The notes under the pieces are model-generated. The model saw only the letters and a list, made by a program, of their open reading frames with translations. It searched no databases and was not told where the DNA came from. A stretch of DNA of 55,703 nt, from the NCBI GenBank assembly GCA_029055435.1, contig JAIDDH010000047.1:1-55703 (forward strand), given 5' to 3'. Numbering within the stretch: the first letter of the stretch is position 1; each line of letters begins with the position of its first letter. The translations under genes and the position numbers were made by a program. Source of the stretch: Acetatifactor sp. GTDB lineage: Bacteria > Bacillota > Clostridia > Lachnospirales > Lachnospiraceae. Shown one piece after another: positions 47,301 to 55,703 of the stretch.

Positions 47301-47922
47301 CGCGGGTCGTGAAATTTGTCACAGCTATTATGATGCAGATGGGGCACTGGTGCCGAGGGAGAGCGGTCACATAGCGGTTATGACAAAAAAGTGGAATGAG
47401 TTCGGAGATTTGGAGGAGCAGGCGGCTTATGACGAGGCAGGGAATTACTTTTGGCCGGGAGGCGACGGTGTCTCTCGAATCGTCTATGCGTATGACCTCA
47501 GCGGTGTGAACACGGCCAAGTGGTTTTATGATGAGCAGGGACAGCCGTCGGGTTCTACCACAATGCTTTTGTGTGTTGACGGTCTAACAAATCGAGGCGA
47601 TGAGGCGGGTCTGGGAAAATATGATATTATCATGGAATATGACGGCTGGTCTTTTGCGGATGAGGAGTATTTTACCGCCACGGATTACAGCGAGTTGAAG
47701 AGCAGATTTGCCACATCCGCCGACCGGAGCAGAGTAGTGAAGGTGTGTAAGGCAGAGAAATTTTATCTTGACGATGAGTATGAGTTTATGGAATGTATCC
47801 TGGAGGCAGGTGTAATGGGTTTTGAAGTTCGGGAGGCATGGCTTGATATTGAATCCGTGAAGCTGCTGCAGGAAAGGTTTAAGACATGGGAGCCGGATAA
47901 AATGTCAAATAAAATACCATAA
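44311..47922 (+). CDS. TIR-domain membrane protein with YD/RHS-like outer repeats
   Basis: This 1203-residue protein has an N-terminal TIR domain (about 13-165: YYAFISYSRADEKW, then CSPSSAKSEWVSREI with W97 and candidate catalytic E101, as in NAD-cleaving TIR domains). An arginine-rich stop (RRTNRRR, 181-186) and one helix (about 188-206) follow. The remaining 1000 residues are a tandem array of about a dozen paired units of roughly 45 residues with the pattern YDxxGxxxxxxYYDxDG, resembling YD/RHS repeats. The positive-inside rule places TIR in the cytosol and the repeats outside. The start is uncertain: ATG 44311 lacks a ribosome site; ATG 44329 has AGGAG very close. Function unknown; it heads a three-gene set. 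Confidence 0.85.
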   Translation: MRKQENMERKEFNYYAFISYSRADEKWAKWIQRRLETYRFPTALRKENRNLPGKIFPICRDKTDLPGGVLWEQLKSQLDESEYLIVICSPSSAKSEWVSREISYFQELGRNRNIIPFIVDGEPHAADDTVECYNPALLNHPDEELLGVSVRELGRNKAVLRVIASLMQLRYDQLVMRDKRRTNRRRAVAAGLAAVVLAVTAGLVWYEIPHSAYYWGYVYQNELPVGLEEVSAKDRKTAHDYYRIVTRRNKVIRLERINSAGTVTGGATTFAIDELPVIEFYYSEEGGLSSVTQKDVYGDVQLVKNYTPSLNAVDFRNPHDDTAVVTLPSDLSANMGMDSLMVFSSNNSEIARELLEYDENGYLIQMLYMRDNRNTPVCDENGIYGKRYVRDEDGKILRVINLGEDGEALRMQYGTSVVFTDYEYDDRGRILRCRVYDAEEKPTLDERNVFCWENIYNEVGCVAQIRCLDADGNLVPNLDGISQYELEYDGHGFLEAHRGLDGEGNAAYDKENGVFRVVYQNDKNGRNIGLDCYDAEGHPMADKGGLAGYRYQYDRQGRIVEAWFYGVDGELTCWADSLNEAGHTIEYRDEENVIIWTYYGKDGNIALNKDGYAIQKKTSNTQGLTVEDAYYDADGNPVRTRRNTALVVYAYDNAEHLISTSFYDENGLPCCSAEGVAVIKRAYDGDGNQISEKYYDTEGLACYVRNEGGNYASWQAEYNDRGQISAMRHYGKEGGLLSFNGAYEERNEYDERGNCIHYAAYDHKGNLINNSDGYATTEATYNERGQMVSQSYRDKNGSFVTGQDYAYEMEYDARGNLICQAAYTLDEEGKETCLVTHDEYDGRDKLMREYYEDETGRLCADEDGIAVYELTRDERDMHCASHCYNDSGELIKVLEFDHDERGNISERRSYTISTKGGEQIPVLSGRTTYTYDDYGNQAQVWRYDSDGKVIADEDGVACVAKTYDVMGRCVREECRDRDNGLITYPGGYAVEEIDYDTAGREICHSYYDADGALVPRESGHIAVMTKKWNEFGDLEEQAAYDEAGNYFWPGGDGVSRIVYAYDLSGVNTAKWFYDEQGQPSGSTTMLLCVDGLTNRGDEAGLGKYDIIMEYDGWSFADEEYFTATDYSELKSRFATSADRSRVVKVCKAEKFYLDDEYEFMECILEAGVMGFEVREAWLDIESVKLLQERFKTWEPDKMSNKIP

Positions 47923-47967
47923 AAATGTGTGATAGATATCCGGACGAGCGGCGAAAGGGGGAGCGGC

Positions 47968-48567
47968 ATGAGTTACACAGGATGGATACCGGAAGTTTTA
48001 GAGGAATCGTACAGCGGAATAAGGGAGATTGCTCTTTATACAAAGCATTTGATGAACAGAAGGATATTCCTGCAGGGTGAGATCGATGCAAATATGGCAA
48101 ACGCTGTGCTATCTCAGCTTTTATATCTGACGGATGAGGGGGAGCAGCCCATACATATTTATATCAACAGCAACGGCGGCGAGGTGGATGCCGGATTGAT
48201 GATTTATGATATGCTGCAGTCCATTGATACCCCGGTGAATCTTTATTGTACGGGCATGGCAGCCTCCATGGCAGCGGTCATTCTGGCCGGGGGGCAAAAG
48301 GGACGGCGGTTTATCCTGCCCCACTCCAAGACTATGATAGATAAACCGTTGATTGCAGGCGGTGTGGGGGGCTTTGCAGCCTCCTCGGGTCACAGCCTTT
48401 CGGATTCCATAGAAGAGACCAAGGGGATTGTAAACGAAATTCTGGCCAGACATACTGGCAGGACCCTGGAGGAGATTCGCCGGGCCACAGACAGCGCTTG
48501 TTATATGAATGCGGAGGAATCCGTGGCCTTTGGGCTGTGCGATGAGATAAAGGAGAAAATCCTATGA
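47968..48567 (+). CDS. ClpP-like protein with altered catalytic triad
   Basis: I start at ATG 47968 (MSYTGWIPEVL) behind AAAGGGGGAG, 45 bp after the TIR gene. The 199-residue protein has the ClpP fold: YINSNGGEVDAGLMIYD and GMAASMAAVILAGG with nucleophile Ser100. Aligned with E. coli ClpP, the catalytic His (MIHQPL) is Asp125 here (MIDKPL) and the catalytic Asp (ERDRF) is Ala177 (DSACY). A His119 lies nearby (LPHS). So it is either inactive, or uses other residues. It overlaps the VirD4-like gene by four bases, and is not next to clpX. A housekeeping ClpP must exist elsewhere. Confidence 0.85.
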   Translation: MSYTGWIPEVLEESYSGIREIALYTKHLMNRRIFLQGEIDANMANAVLSQLLYLTDEGEQPIHIYINSNGGEVDAGLMIYDMLQSIDTPVNLYCTGMAASMAAVILAGGQKGRRFILPHSKTMIDKPLIAGGVGGFAASSGHSLSDSIEETKGIVNEILARHTGRTLEEIRRATDSACYMNAEESVAFGLCDEIKEKIL

Positions 48568-49796
48568 AGAGAAATACGGGAAAACTTGTCTTGGCTGAGG
48601 GCGTGTCCTTTGACATGGACTGCCTGACGACAGGGTTGAACAATAATGTGCTGGTGGTCGGCACTTCCGGTTCCGGTAAGACCAGAAGTATCGTGGAGCC
48701 CAATCTGCTTCAGGCCAACGGGAGCTATGTGGTGTCGGACCCCAAGGGGAATCTGTATCAAAAGTATAAGCGCTATCTGGAGCAGAAGGGCTATGTTGTC
48801 AGGAAACTGGATTTTACCCGTCCGGAGAATTCCGCGCATTATAATTTTTTTCACTATATCAGGCGGGAGCAGGATATCGTCAAAATTGCACATATGTTTA
48901 TCAGTGACAGAGAGCCAGGTAGTGTCCGTAATCTGGACCCCTTCTGGGATCAGGCTGCCCAGCTTCTGTATGAGTCAGTCATCGCATATCTCTGGGAATT
49001 CTGTCCCGAGTCGGACTGGAATCTGAGAAATATGCTGGAACTGATAGATAACTGTAAGGTGGAAGAAGACAACGCGGATGAAAAGAATCTTTTGGATCTC
49101 CTTATGGAAGAAGGGGAAAAGATGAATTCGGACAGCTTTGCGGTAAGGCATTATCGAAGGTTTCGTGTGGCGGCCAGCAAAACGCTGAAGAGTATTCTCA
49201 TCACGGCCAATGCTAAGATGGGAGCTTACGACACCAAAGAACTGAGTGAAATGTTGGCTACGGATGATGTGGATATCGCGTCTATCGGAAAGCAGAAAAC
49301 CGCGTTGTTTGTGGTGGTGAGCGATACGGACCGCTCGCTGGATGGTCTGGCGAATCTGTTTTTCACACAGGCTATGAATGAGCTCTGTGAGTATGCGGAC
49401 ACTGCGTGTCAGCACAATGAACTTCCGATTCCTGTGCAGTTTATTTTAGATGATTTTGCCACCAATTGCAGGATAGATGAGTTCCCCAGAATGATTGCCT
49501 CTATCCGTTCCAGAGGGATCTCCGCCATGCTGATGATACAGGCGGAATCGCAGCTGAGTCAGACGTATGACGAGGACGGAAGAACAATCATCGGAAACTG
49601 TGATACTTATGTCTACTTGGGAGGGAACGATCTGGAAACTGCGGATGCGGTGGCAAAGCGCTGCAATCTGCCGCTGGAGAAAGTCCTGAATATGCCGGTG
49701 GGAAACAACTGGATATTCCGCAGAGGGCAGACTCCCATCAGGGGTAAAAACATTAATCTGGAGGCGTATCTGGAGGCTCACACTTGCATTCAGTGA
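48564..49796 (+). CDS. VirD4/TraG-like ATPase without membrane anchor
   Basis: This 410-residue P-loop ATPase resembles the VirD4/TraG coupling-protein family of Firmicutes conjugative elements. It has [17 protein letters not shown] (Walker A at 33-40), [26 protein letters not shown], Walker [11 protein letters not shown] (D296-D297) and a TraM-recognition-like C-terminus ([19 protein letters not shown]). It begins directly with the ATPase domain; the N-terminal membrane helices of true coupling proteins are missing. No relaxase or secretion genes are present. The start overlaps the ClpP-like gene (ATGA), so the two are co-translated, which suggests a shared role. Confidence 0.85.
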   Translation: MKRNTGKLVLAEGVSFDMDCLTTGLNNNVLVVGTSGSGKTRSIVEPNLLQANGSYVVSDPKGNLYQKYKRYLEQKGYVVRKLDFTRPENSAHYNFFHYIRREQDIVKIAHMFISDREPGSVRNLDPFWDQAAQLLYESVIAYLWEFCPESDWNLRNMLELIDNCKVEEDNADEKNLLDLLMEEGEKMNSDSFAVRHYRRFRVAASKTLKSILITANAKMGAYDTKELSEMLATDDVDIASIGKQKTALFVVVSDTDRSLDGLANLFFTQAMNELCEYADTACQHNELPIPVQFILDDFATNCRIDEFPRMIASIRSRGISAMLMIQAESQLSQTYDEDGRTIIGNCDTYVYLGGNDLETADAVAKRCNLPLEKVLNMPVGNNWIFRRGQTPIRGKNINLEAYLEAHTCIQ

Positions 49797-49812
49797 ATGC
49801 TTATGCTATGAT
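49784..49812 (+). promoter_or_regulatory. Promoter of the glycogen phosphorylase gene
   Basis: TTGCAT (49784-49789), a 17-bp spacer and TATGAT (49807-49812) lie 28 bp before the start; the -35 box is inside the end of the VirD4-like gene. This separates phosphorylase expression from the TIR set. Confidence 0.7.
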
Positions 49813-49839
49813 AATAGGGCTAATATAGGAGGTATCCCC

Positions 49840-52107
49840 ATGAATTTGGAACAACAGTTGAACGAGATCACAGGCAGAGTTTATGGAAAAAATATCAGCG
49901 CATGTACACATGTACAGCTCTATGCATGTATTTTACAATTGGTCAGAGAGCGCGCGGCACAGGCTTCTGCCATCACAGGGAAAAAGAAAGTATATTATAT
50001 CTCCATGGAGTTCTTGATTGGAAAGCTCCTCTCCAACAATCTCATCAATCTGGGCATTTATGATGAGCTGAGGGAGCTTCTGGCGGACAATGGGAAGAGC
50101 CTTGCGGAGATTGAGAATATTGAGCCGGAGCCCTCTCTGGGAAACGGCGGTCTGGGTCGTCTGGCGGCCTGCTTTTTGGATTCCATCGCCACGCTGGGAT
50201 TGTCCGGCGACGGCATTGGACTGAATTATCATTTCGGTCTTTTCAGGCAGGTGTTCAAGGATAATCTGCAGTGTGCAGAGAAAAATGAGTGGATAGAGAA
50301 GCACTCATGGCTCACTGAGACCGGCACAAAGTTTGAGGTGGCCTTCGGAGACAAAAAGGTGACTTCTGTGCTTTATGACATAGATGTCATTGGATATGAA
50401 AACGGCGTTAATAAGTTGCATCTGTTTGATCTGGAATCTGTTGACGAGAGTCTGGTTAAGAAGGGGATTCAGTTTGACAAGACTGCCGTGGATAAGAATC
50501 TGACACTGTTTCTCTACCCTGACGATTCCGATGAGGCGGGCAATCTGCTGCGCATTTATCAGGAATATTTCATGGTGAGCAACGGCGCGCAGCTTATCTT
50601 GAAGGAGATGAAGGAAAAGAATCAGGATCTGCACAGAATGAACGAGTATGTGGCAATCCAGATTAACGATACTCATCCTACCATGGTGATTCCTGAGCTG
50701 ATCCGTATTCTCACGGGACAGGAAGGCTTCACGATGGATGAGGCCATCAATGTGGTGAGCAAGACCTGCGCCTATACGAACCATACAATTCTCGCAGAAG
50801 CGCTGGAGAAGTGGCCTCTGGCTTATATTGAAGAAGTCGTTCCTCAGCTGGTTCCCATTATTAAGGAGCTGGACGCCCGTGTGGCAAAACGGTACAAGGA
50901 CAAAACGGTACAGATTATCGACAAGGATAAGAAGGTACATATGGCGCATATCGACATTCACTATGGATATAGTGTAAACGGTGTGGCCGCCATTCACACG
51001 GAGATTTTAAAGGATACCGAGCTGAATGCTTTCTACAAGCTCTATCCTGAGAAATTCAACAATAAGACCAATGGTATCACCTTCCGCAGATGGCTGCTCT
51101 CCTGCAATCGGGAGCTGGCAGAGTTCATCACAAAGACCATCGGCAGCGGCTACAAGAAGGATGCGGGCGAGCTGCAGAAGCTTTTGGAAAGAATCGACGA
51201 TCAGGCTGTGCTGGATGGAATCTATGAGATCAAGCAGGGCAAGAAGGCTGAGCTGGCAGAGTATATCAAAGAGAAGGAGGGCGTGACTCTGGATGTGAAC
51301 TCTATTTTTGACATTCAGATCAAGCGCCTGCATGAGTACAAGCGCCAGCAGATGAACGCATTGTATATCATTCACAAATATCTGGAGATAAAGGGCGGCA
51401 AGAAGCCGTCCACGCCCCTGACTTTCCTGTTCGGGGCTAAGGCTGCGCCTGCCTATGTGATTGCGCAGGATATTATCCACCTGCTTCTGGTGCTGTCCGA
51501 GATCGTGAACAATGATCCCGACGTCAGCCCTTACATGAAGGTTGTCATGGTGGAGAACTACAATGTGAGCTATGCGGAGAAACTGATTCCCGCCTGCGAT
51601 ATCTCTGAGCAGATTTCCCTGGCATCCAAGGAGGCTTCCGGCACCGGCAATATGAAGTTTATGCTGAATGGTGCTGTGACTCTTGGAACCAGCGACGGTG
51701 CTAATGTGGAGATTCATGAGCTGGTGGGCGACGACAATATTTATATATTCGGTGAAAAGTCCGATACGGTAATCGGACATTATGCCAAGAAGGACTATGT
51801 GTCCAAAGACTACTATGACAAGAGTCCCGTTATCAAGAAGGCAGTGGACTTTATCGTGGGCAGTCAGGCCATGAAGATTGGACACAAGGAGAATCTTGAG
51901 CGTTTGTACAAGGAGCTTTTGAATAAGGACTGGTTTATGACTCTGTTGGATCTGGAGGATTATATCGCTACCAAGGATCGGGCCTTTGCCGATTACGAAG
52001 ACAGGCAGAAGTGGAAGAAGATGATGCTGGTGAATATCGCAAAGGCGGGATTCTTCTCCTCCGACCGTACCATCATGGAGTACAACAGAGATATCTGGAA
52101 ACTATAG
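49840..52107 (+). CDS. glgP: Glycogen/alpha-glucan phosphorylase
   Basis: This 755-residue enzyme releases glucose 1-phosphate from alpha-1,4-glucans. It has the family segments [19 protein letters not shown] and [12 protein letters not shown], and the pyridoxal phosphate site [14 protein letters not shown] with K606. It is somewhat shorter than the usual 800-830 residues, as in other clostridial forms. The start follows ATAGGAGG. It is followed 13 bp later by a radical SAM activase gene, with no obvious functional link. Confidence 0.96.
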   Translation: MNLEQQLNEITGRVYGKNISACTHVQLYACILQLVRERAAQASAITGKKKVYYISMEFLIGKLLSNNLINLGIYDELRELLADNGKSLAEIENIEPEPSLGNGGLGRLAACFLDSIATLGLSGDGIGLNYHFGLFRQVFKDNLQCAEKNEWIEKHSWLTETGTKFEVAFGDKKVTSVLYDIDVIGYENGVNKLHLFDLESVDESLVKKGIQFDKTAVDKNLTLFLYPDDSDEAGNLLRIYQEYFMVSNGAQLILKEMKEKNQDLHRMNEYVAIQINDTHPTMVIPELIRILTGQEGFTMDEAINVVSKTCAYTNHTILAEALEKWPLAYIEEVVPQLVPIIKELDARVAKRYKDKTVQIIDKDKKVHMAHIDIHYGYSVNGVAAIHTEILKDTELNAFYKLYPEKFNNKTNGITFRRWLLSCNRELAEFITKTIGSGYKKDAGELQKLLERIDDQAVLDGIYEIKQGKKAELAEYIKEKEGVTLDVNSIFDIQIKRLHEYKRQQMNALYIIHKYLEIKGGKKPSTPLTFLFGAKAAPAYVIAQDIIHLLLVLSEIVNNDPDVSPYMKVVMVENYNVSYAEKLIPACDISEQISLASKEASGTGNMKFMLNGAVTLGTSDGANVEIHELVGDDNIYIFGEKSDTVIGHYAKKDYVSKDYYDKSPVIKKAVDFIVGSQAMKIGHKENLERLYKELLNKDWFMTLLDLEDYIATKDRAFADYEDRQKWKKMMLVNIAKAGFFSSDRTIMEYNRDIWKL

Positions 52108-52120
52108 AGCAGGAGTCGTT

Positions 52121-52876
52121 ATGAAGATATATGGGTTTCAGAAGACAACCTTATTAGATTACCCCGAACATGTGGCAGCCACCGTATTTACCGGTGGCTG
52201 CAATTTTCGTTGTCCCTATTGTCAGAACGCGGGGCTGGTGCTGTGCGGAGGGCAGGAGTCCGCGCAGGCCTTGGCGGAGATACCCCGGGAGGAAATGCTT
52301 GCTCATCTGAAAAAGCGGCATGGCGTTTTGGACGGCGTGTGTATTACGGGCGGCGAGCCCACCCTGCAGCCTGAGCTGGAGCAATTTATCCGGGAGGTGC
52401 GGGCTTTGGGATTTCAGGTGAAACTGGACAGCAACGGTTATCGCCCGGAGGTGCTGCGGCGACTGTTGGAGCAGGAGCTTTTGGATTATGTGGCAATGGA
52501 TGTGAAGTCCTGTCGGGGAAATTATGCCCGGGCGGTGGGGCTGGAACGGGAAAAGAACCATCTCCGGGGCGGAATGCCCGGAGGAGCGGATTTTTGTCTT
52601 GAGCGCATCGAGGAGAGCATCGCGCTTTTGCAGAGCAGCGGTATTCCATATGAGTTTCGCACCACAGCGGTGAAGGGTCTGCACACGGTGGAGGAGTTCG
52701 GAGAGATCGGAGAATGGCTTGCGGGGAGCAGGGCCTATTTTATACAGAGCTATCGGGAGAGCGGAGAGATTTTGGACGGCGCAGGACTGGCAGCATTTTC
52801 CACAGAGGAGCTGTGTGAGATGAAACGTCTCGCAGGACGTTACATAGACAGGGTGGAGCTGCGGGGTATAGAGTGA
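52121..52876 (+). CDS. Anaerobic ribonucleotide reductase activating protein-like radical SAM enzyme
   Basis: This 251-residue protein matches the NrdG2-type activase pattern: YGFQKTTLLDYPEHVAATVFTGGCNFRCPYCQN with the radical SAM cysteines C27, C31 and C34, then CITGGEPTLQPELEQFIREVRALG and VAMDVKS. Such enzymes install the glycyl radical in the anaerobic class III ribonucleotide reductase. The reductase gene nrdD is not in this window. It starts behind AGGAG and is followed by a MATE gene. Confidence 0.9.
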   Translation: MKIYGFQKTTLLDYPEHVAATVFTGGCNFRCPYCQNAGLVLCGGQESAQALAEIPREEMLAHLKKRHGVLDGVCITGGEPTLQPELEQFIREVRALGFQVKLDSNGYRPEVLRRLLEQELLDYVAMDVKSCRGNYARAVGLEREKNHLRGGMPGGADFCLERIEESIALLQSSGIPYEFRTTAVKGLHTVEEFGEIGEWLAGSRAYFIQSYRESGEILDGAGLAAFSTEELCEMKRLAGRYIDRVELRGIE

Positions 52877-52910
52877 GGCAGTATTTTGCGTTGCATGAAG
52901 AGGAATTGAT

Positions 52911-54305
52911 ATGAGTATTCGGAAAAAATTATTTGGAGACAAAGCATTTTATAAAATGGCATTGGGTGTGGCGGTGCCTATTATGATTCAGAACGGCATC
53001 ACTAATTTTGTGGGTCTTTTGGACAATATCATGGTAGGACGCGTGGGGACGGAGCAGATGTCCGGTATCGCCATTGTGAATCAGCTGCTTCTGGTGTTTA
53101 ATCTGGCTATTTTCGGAGCGTTTTCCGGAGCAGGTATCTTTACCGCGCAGTTTTACGGCTGCAAGGATCATCAGGGGGTGCGTCATACCTTTCGGTTTAA
53201 GGCGTATATCGGCGCCATTATTGTGTTTATCGGTATTGTGGTGCTCTCGCTGTCTGGGAAAAATCTGATTATGATGTATCTTCACGGGGAGGGTAATGAG
53301 CAGGCTCTTCAGGCCGCGCTGGGCTATGGTCAGCAATATCTGTGGGTGATGCTTGTAGGACTTGCACCTTTCGCAGTGGAACAGCTCTACACCAGTACTC
53401 TGCGCGAGTGCGGCGAGACCATGGTGCCCATGGTGGCGGGTGTGACTGCCGTGCTGGTGAATCTGATGCTGAATTATCTGTTGATTTTCGGAAAATTCGG
53501 ATGTCCGGAGCTGGGCGTGGTGGGAGCTGCTATTGCCACGGTGGTATCCCGCTATGTGCAGGCGGCTATCGTAATCGTCTGGACACACTCGCATACGGTG
53601 AGGATGCCATTTGCGGTGGGCGTCTACCGGAGTCTGCAGGTTCCCGGCCAGCTCACAGGCAAAATTATCGTGAGAGGCACTCCGCTGATGATCAACGAGG
53701 TGCTGTGGGCAGCAGGGATTGCAGTGTTGATGCAGTGCTATTCTATCAGAGGTCTGGACACTGTGGCGGCCTTGAACATTTCCACCACCATCTCCAATTT
53801 ATTTAATGTGGTGTTTATCGCCATGGGAAGCGCTATCTCCATTCTTGTGGGACAGCTTTTGGGAGCGGGCAAGATGGAGGAGGCCAGGGAGACAGACACC
53901 AGGCTTATCGCTTTCTCTGTCATGTCCTGCCTGGTGATCGGAAGTCTGCTGGCGCTTATTGCGCCTGTGTTTCCAATGCTCTACAATACATCCCATGAGG
54001 TCAAGGCGCTGGCGGCGTGGTTTCTGCGTGTCGCGGCATTGTGTATGCCCATTATGGCATTTGTGCACGCCAGCTATTTTACCCTGCGCTCCGGCGGCAA
54101 GACCATCGTCACATTTCTGTTTGACAGTGTCTTTCTGTGGTGTGTGAGCATCCCGGTGGCCTATGTGCTGAGCCGATATACGGGGCTTGCCATCCTGCCC
54201 CTGTATCTGAGCATCCAGCTTCTGGATTTGCTCAAATGCGTCATCGGATTTATTCTGGTGAAAAAGGGTGTGTGGCTGAATAATATTGTGGAGCAGGAGG
54301 CGTAA
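52911..54305 (+). CDS. MATE-family efflux transporter (second copy)
   Basis: This 464-residue protein has twelve membrane helices in two MATE repeats: ALGVAVPIMIQNGITNFVGLLDNIMVGRVG at the start and NLMLNYLLIFGKFGCPELGVVGAA at the end of the first half. It is distinct in sequence from the MATE protein at 27448. Substrate is unknown. It starts behind AGAGGAA and converges with the dehydrogenase gene, the two stop codons being 9 bp apart. Confidence 0.92.
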   Translation: MSIRKKLFGDKAFYKMALGVAVPIMIQNGITNFVGLLDNIMVGRVGTEQMSGIAIVNQLLLVFNLAIFGAFSGAGIFTAQFYGCKDHQGVRHTFRFKAYIGAIIVFIGIVVLSLSGKNLIMMYLHGEGNEQALQAALGYGQQYLWVMLVGLAPFAVEQLYTSTLRECGETMVPMVAGVTAVLVNLMLNYLLIFGKFGCPELGVVGAAIATVVSRYVQAAIVIVWTHSHTVRMPFAVGVYRSLQVPGQLTGKIIVRGTPLMINEVLWAAGIAVLMQCYSIRGLDTVAALNISTTISNLFNVVFIAMGSAISILVGQLLGAGKMEEARETDTRLIAFSVMSCLVIGSLLALIAPVFPMLYNTSHEVKALAAWFLRVAALCMPIMAFVHASYFTLRSGGKTIVTFLFDSVFLWCVSIPVAYVLSRYTGLAILPLYLSIQLLDLLKCVIGFILVKKGVWLNNIVEQEA

Positions 54306-54314
54306 CCTTGCGGA

Positions 54315-55328
54315 TTATGCAGTGACGCTGTTTGGACTGTCCTTTCTCGCTGCGAAATCCAGCGCGTTCTGCAATGTGGTCTCCGCAATGGCCGTCAGGG
54401 CCTCCCTGGTAAAAAATCCCTGATGGGAGGTTATCATCACATGAGGGAAGGAGAGGAGGCGGGCAGTGGTGGAGTGCTCCAGAATCTCGTCGGAGCGATC
54501 TTCAAAGACATTGTCTGTCTCCTCCTCATAGACGTCCAGTCCCACACCTGCAAACTTGCGCATGCGGATTCCCTCTATGAGATCTGCAGTATCTACCAGA
54601 GCGCCCCGGGAGGTGTTGACCAGAACCACGCCGTCCTTCATCTGCTTGATGGTATCAAGATTGACAAGGTGGTAGGTGTCGTTGGTCAGCGGACAGTGCA
54701 GGGAGAGCAGATCGCTCTCGGCCAGTACCTCCGGCAATGTTTTATATTCCACAAAATCCTTCAAATCTTTGTTTTCATACACATCATAGGCGATGACCTT
54801 CATGCCGAAGCCGTGACAGATGCGGCACATGGCTGCGCCAATCTTGCCGGTGCCGACGATACCGGCAGTCTTTTGATAGAAGTTAAATCCCATCAGCCCG
54901 CTCAGGCTGAAATCATTTTCCCTCACTTTATTATAGGCCTTGTGCAGTCTGCGGTTTGCGGCCAGTGCCAGCGCCATGGCGTGCTCTGCCACCGCTTCGG
55001 GAGAGTAGCCCGGCACGCGCAGGATGCGGATTCCGTATTCCTTTGCCTGATTTAAATCCACATTATTAAAGCCTGCACAGCGCATCAAAATCAATCGAAT
55101 CCCCTTGTCGTGGAGAATGTGTATGGTCTCAGTCCCGATGTCGGAGCTCACGAAAGCGCAGACGGCGTCAAAGCCTTCCGCCAGTGCTGCGGTACGCGGG
55201 TCCAGATCCGATTTGATGTACTCGATTTCAATCGGGGTGTCAGAATTTCTCAAGGGCTCATAACTTTTCAGAGCGCTCTCGAAGGATTCCTGATCATAGC
55301 TTTTGGTGTCGTAAAATAAGATTTTCAT
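54315..55328 (-). CDS. D-lactate dehydrogenase-type 2-hydroxyacid dehydrogenase
   Basis: This 337-residue NAD-dependent enzyme is like LdhA of fermenting bacteria: N-terminal MKILFYDTKSYDQESF, the NAD-binding GIVGTGKIGAAM, then NTSRGALVDT, and the catalytic His in ITSHQGFFTREA. The usual reaction is pyruvate to D-lactate, though related 2-hydroxyacids are possible. It starts behind AAGGAGG and is divergent from the small unknown gene at 55410. Confidence 0.92.
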   Translation of the reverse strand: MKILFYDTKSYDQESFESALKSYEPLRNSDTPIEIEYIKSDLDPRTAALAEGFDAVCAFVSSDIGTETIHILHDKGIRLILMRCAGFNNVDLNQAKEYGIRILRVPGYSPEAVAEHAMALALAANRRLHKAYNKVRENDFSLSGLMGFNFYQKTAGIVGTGKIGAAMCRICHGFGMKVIAYDVYENKDLKDFVEYKTLPEVLAESDLLSLHCPLTNDTYHLVNLDTIKQMKDGVVLVNTSRGALVDTADLIEGIRMRKFAGVGLDVYEEETDNVFEDRSDEILEHSTTARLLSFPHVMITSHQGFFTREALTAIAETTLQNALDFAARKDSPNSVTA

Positions 55329-55409
55329 GGCAGCCTCCTTGTGTCGGGATATTGTGTGAGTAGTTTATTTATTATATATTCGTATATTTTTCCAAGGAAA
55401 GTTTTAAAT

Positions 55410-55688
55410 ATGCACTTTAAGAAATGTTATATGGAAAGTTCAGCGGAGATGGTGCGACAGAAAGAATACCCCAAGGTTGACACTCTGGCGAAACGTTTGT
55501 ATAATCAACATAAGGCATACATTTTTCTGACGGCATTCTGCCGTATCTTACGGGAAATCTCCCTCATGGAATCTATGCTTTATCCCAAACCAATTTATTT
55601 TATGATGAGCATAGCGTGCGGAGATCGTAAGAGAGGCGGACAGACTCCTGTTTTCCGCGCGCTTGAGGAACAGGAGGAAAACGAATGA
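55410..55688 (+). CDS. Small protein of unknown function
   Basis: The start ATG 55410 (MHFKKCYMESSAEM) has CAAGGAAAG upstream; the frame is open further up but without a ribosome site. The 92-residue product has a mixed helical middle (KRLYNQHKAYIFLTAFCRILREI) and a hydrophilic C-terminus. I do not recognise it. Its stop overlaps the start of the next gene (ATGA), and that gene has AGGAGG inside this one, so the two form an operon. Confidence 0.55.
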   Translation: MHFKKCYMESSAEMVRQKEYPKVDTLAKRLYNQHKAYIFLTAFCRILREISLMESMLYPKPIYFMMSIACGDRKRGGQTPVFRALEEQEENE

Positions 55689-55703
55689 GAAAACTGGAAG
55701 AAT
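55685..55703 (+). CDS. Start of a gene cut by the window end
   Basis: An ATG at 55685 overlaps the stop of the small upstream gene and follows AGGAGGAAAACGA. Only the first six codons (MRKLEE) are visible, so nothing can be said about the product. Confidence 0.5.

Noticed and set aside
48564..49796. Integrative conjugative element
   Set aside because: Only one VirD4-like gene is present, without relaxase, pore proteins, integrase or attachment repeats in the window.

Overview
The window reads as chromosomal DNA of an anaerobic, endospore-forming Clostridia, most likely a Lachnospiraceae member. This is inferred from spore genes (two small CotF-like coat proteins, SpmA, SpmB), two oxygen-sensitive radical-SAM activases, a long Gram-positive-type SRP RNA, a one-subunit-per-gene transketolase, an orphan MsmX-type sugar ATPase and strong AGGAGG ribosome sites. 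No rRNA, tRNA, insertion sequence or phage gene was seen.

Layout. 1-4.1 kb: a minus-strand operon of a lipoprotein followed by a large secreted subtilase; the lipoprotein is a stand-alone copy of the subtilase pro-domain. 4.2-8.4 kb: coat proteins, a polytopic membrane protein, a FabK/nitronate-monooxygenase flavoprotein behind two FabT-like operator boxes, and spmA. 8.4-17.5 kb: a complete type I-C CRISPR-Cas locus (cas3-5-8c-7-4-1-2, leader, 7 repeats/6 spacers), with a probable internal cas11c start. 17.5-21 kb: spmB on the other strand (so spmA and spmB are split by the CRISPR locus), an AEC transporter and a DUF885 peptidase. 21-26 kb: a pentose operon (ribulokinase-type FGGY kinase, AraD, transketolase halves, ribulose-phosphate epimerase). 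26-36.7 kb: two unknown proteins, a MATE transporter, MetG, a lipase-like hydrolase, GNAT, YesL, MsmX, a CdaR-type regulator and a Lachnospiraceae-type unknown. 36.7-41 kb, minus strand: ClbS/DfsB-like protein, WYL regulator, radical SAM protein, SRP RNA with its own consensus promoter, MFS exporter. 41-44.2 kb: chemoreceptor, flavin reductase, TadA.

44.3-49.8 kb is the most unusual region: a 1203-residue protein with a cytosolic TIR domain, one membrane helix and a long outer YD/RHS-like repeat domain, then a ClpP-like protein that keeps the catalytic Ser but has lost the His and Asp of the triad, then (4-bp overlap) a VirD4/TraG-like ATPase without membrane anchor. No relaxase or mating-pore genes are present. 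I see this as the best candidate for an undescribed system, possibly defence or envelope signalling; that function is inference.

49.8-55.7 kb: glycogen phosphorylase, NrdG-like activase, a second MATE transporter, a D-lactate-dehydrogenase-like enzyme, and a small unknown gene whose stop overlaps the start of a gene running off the window.
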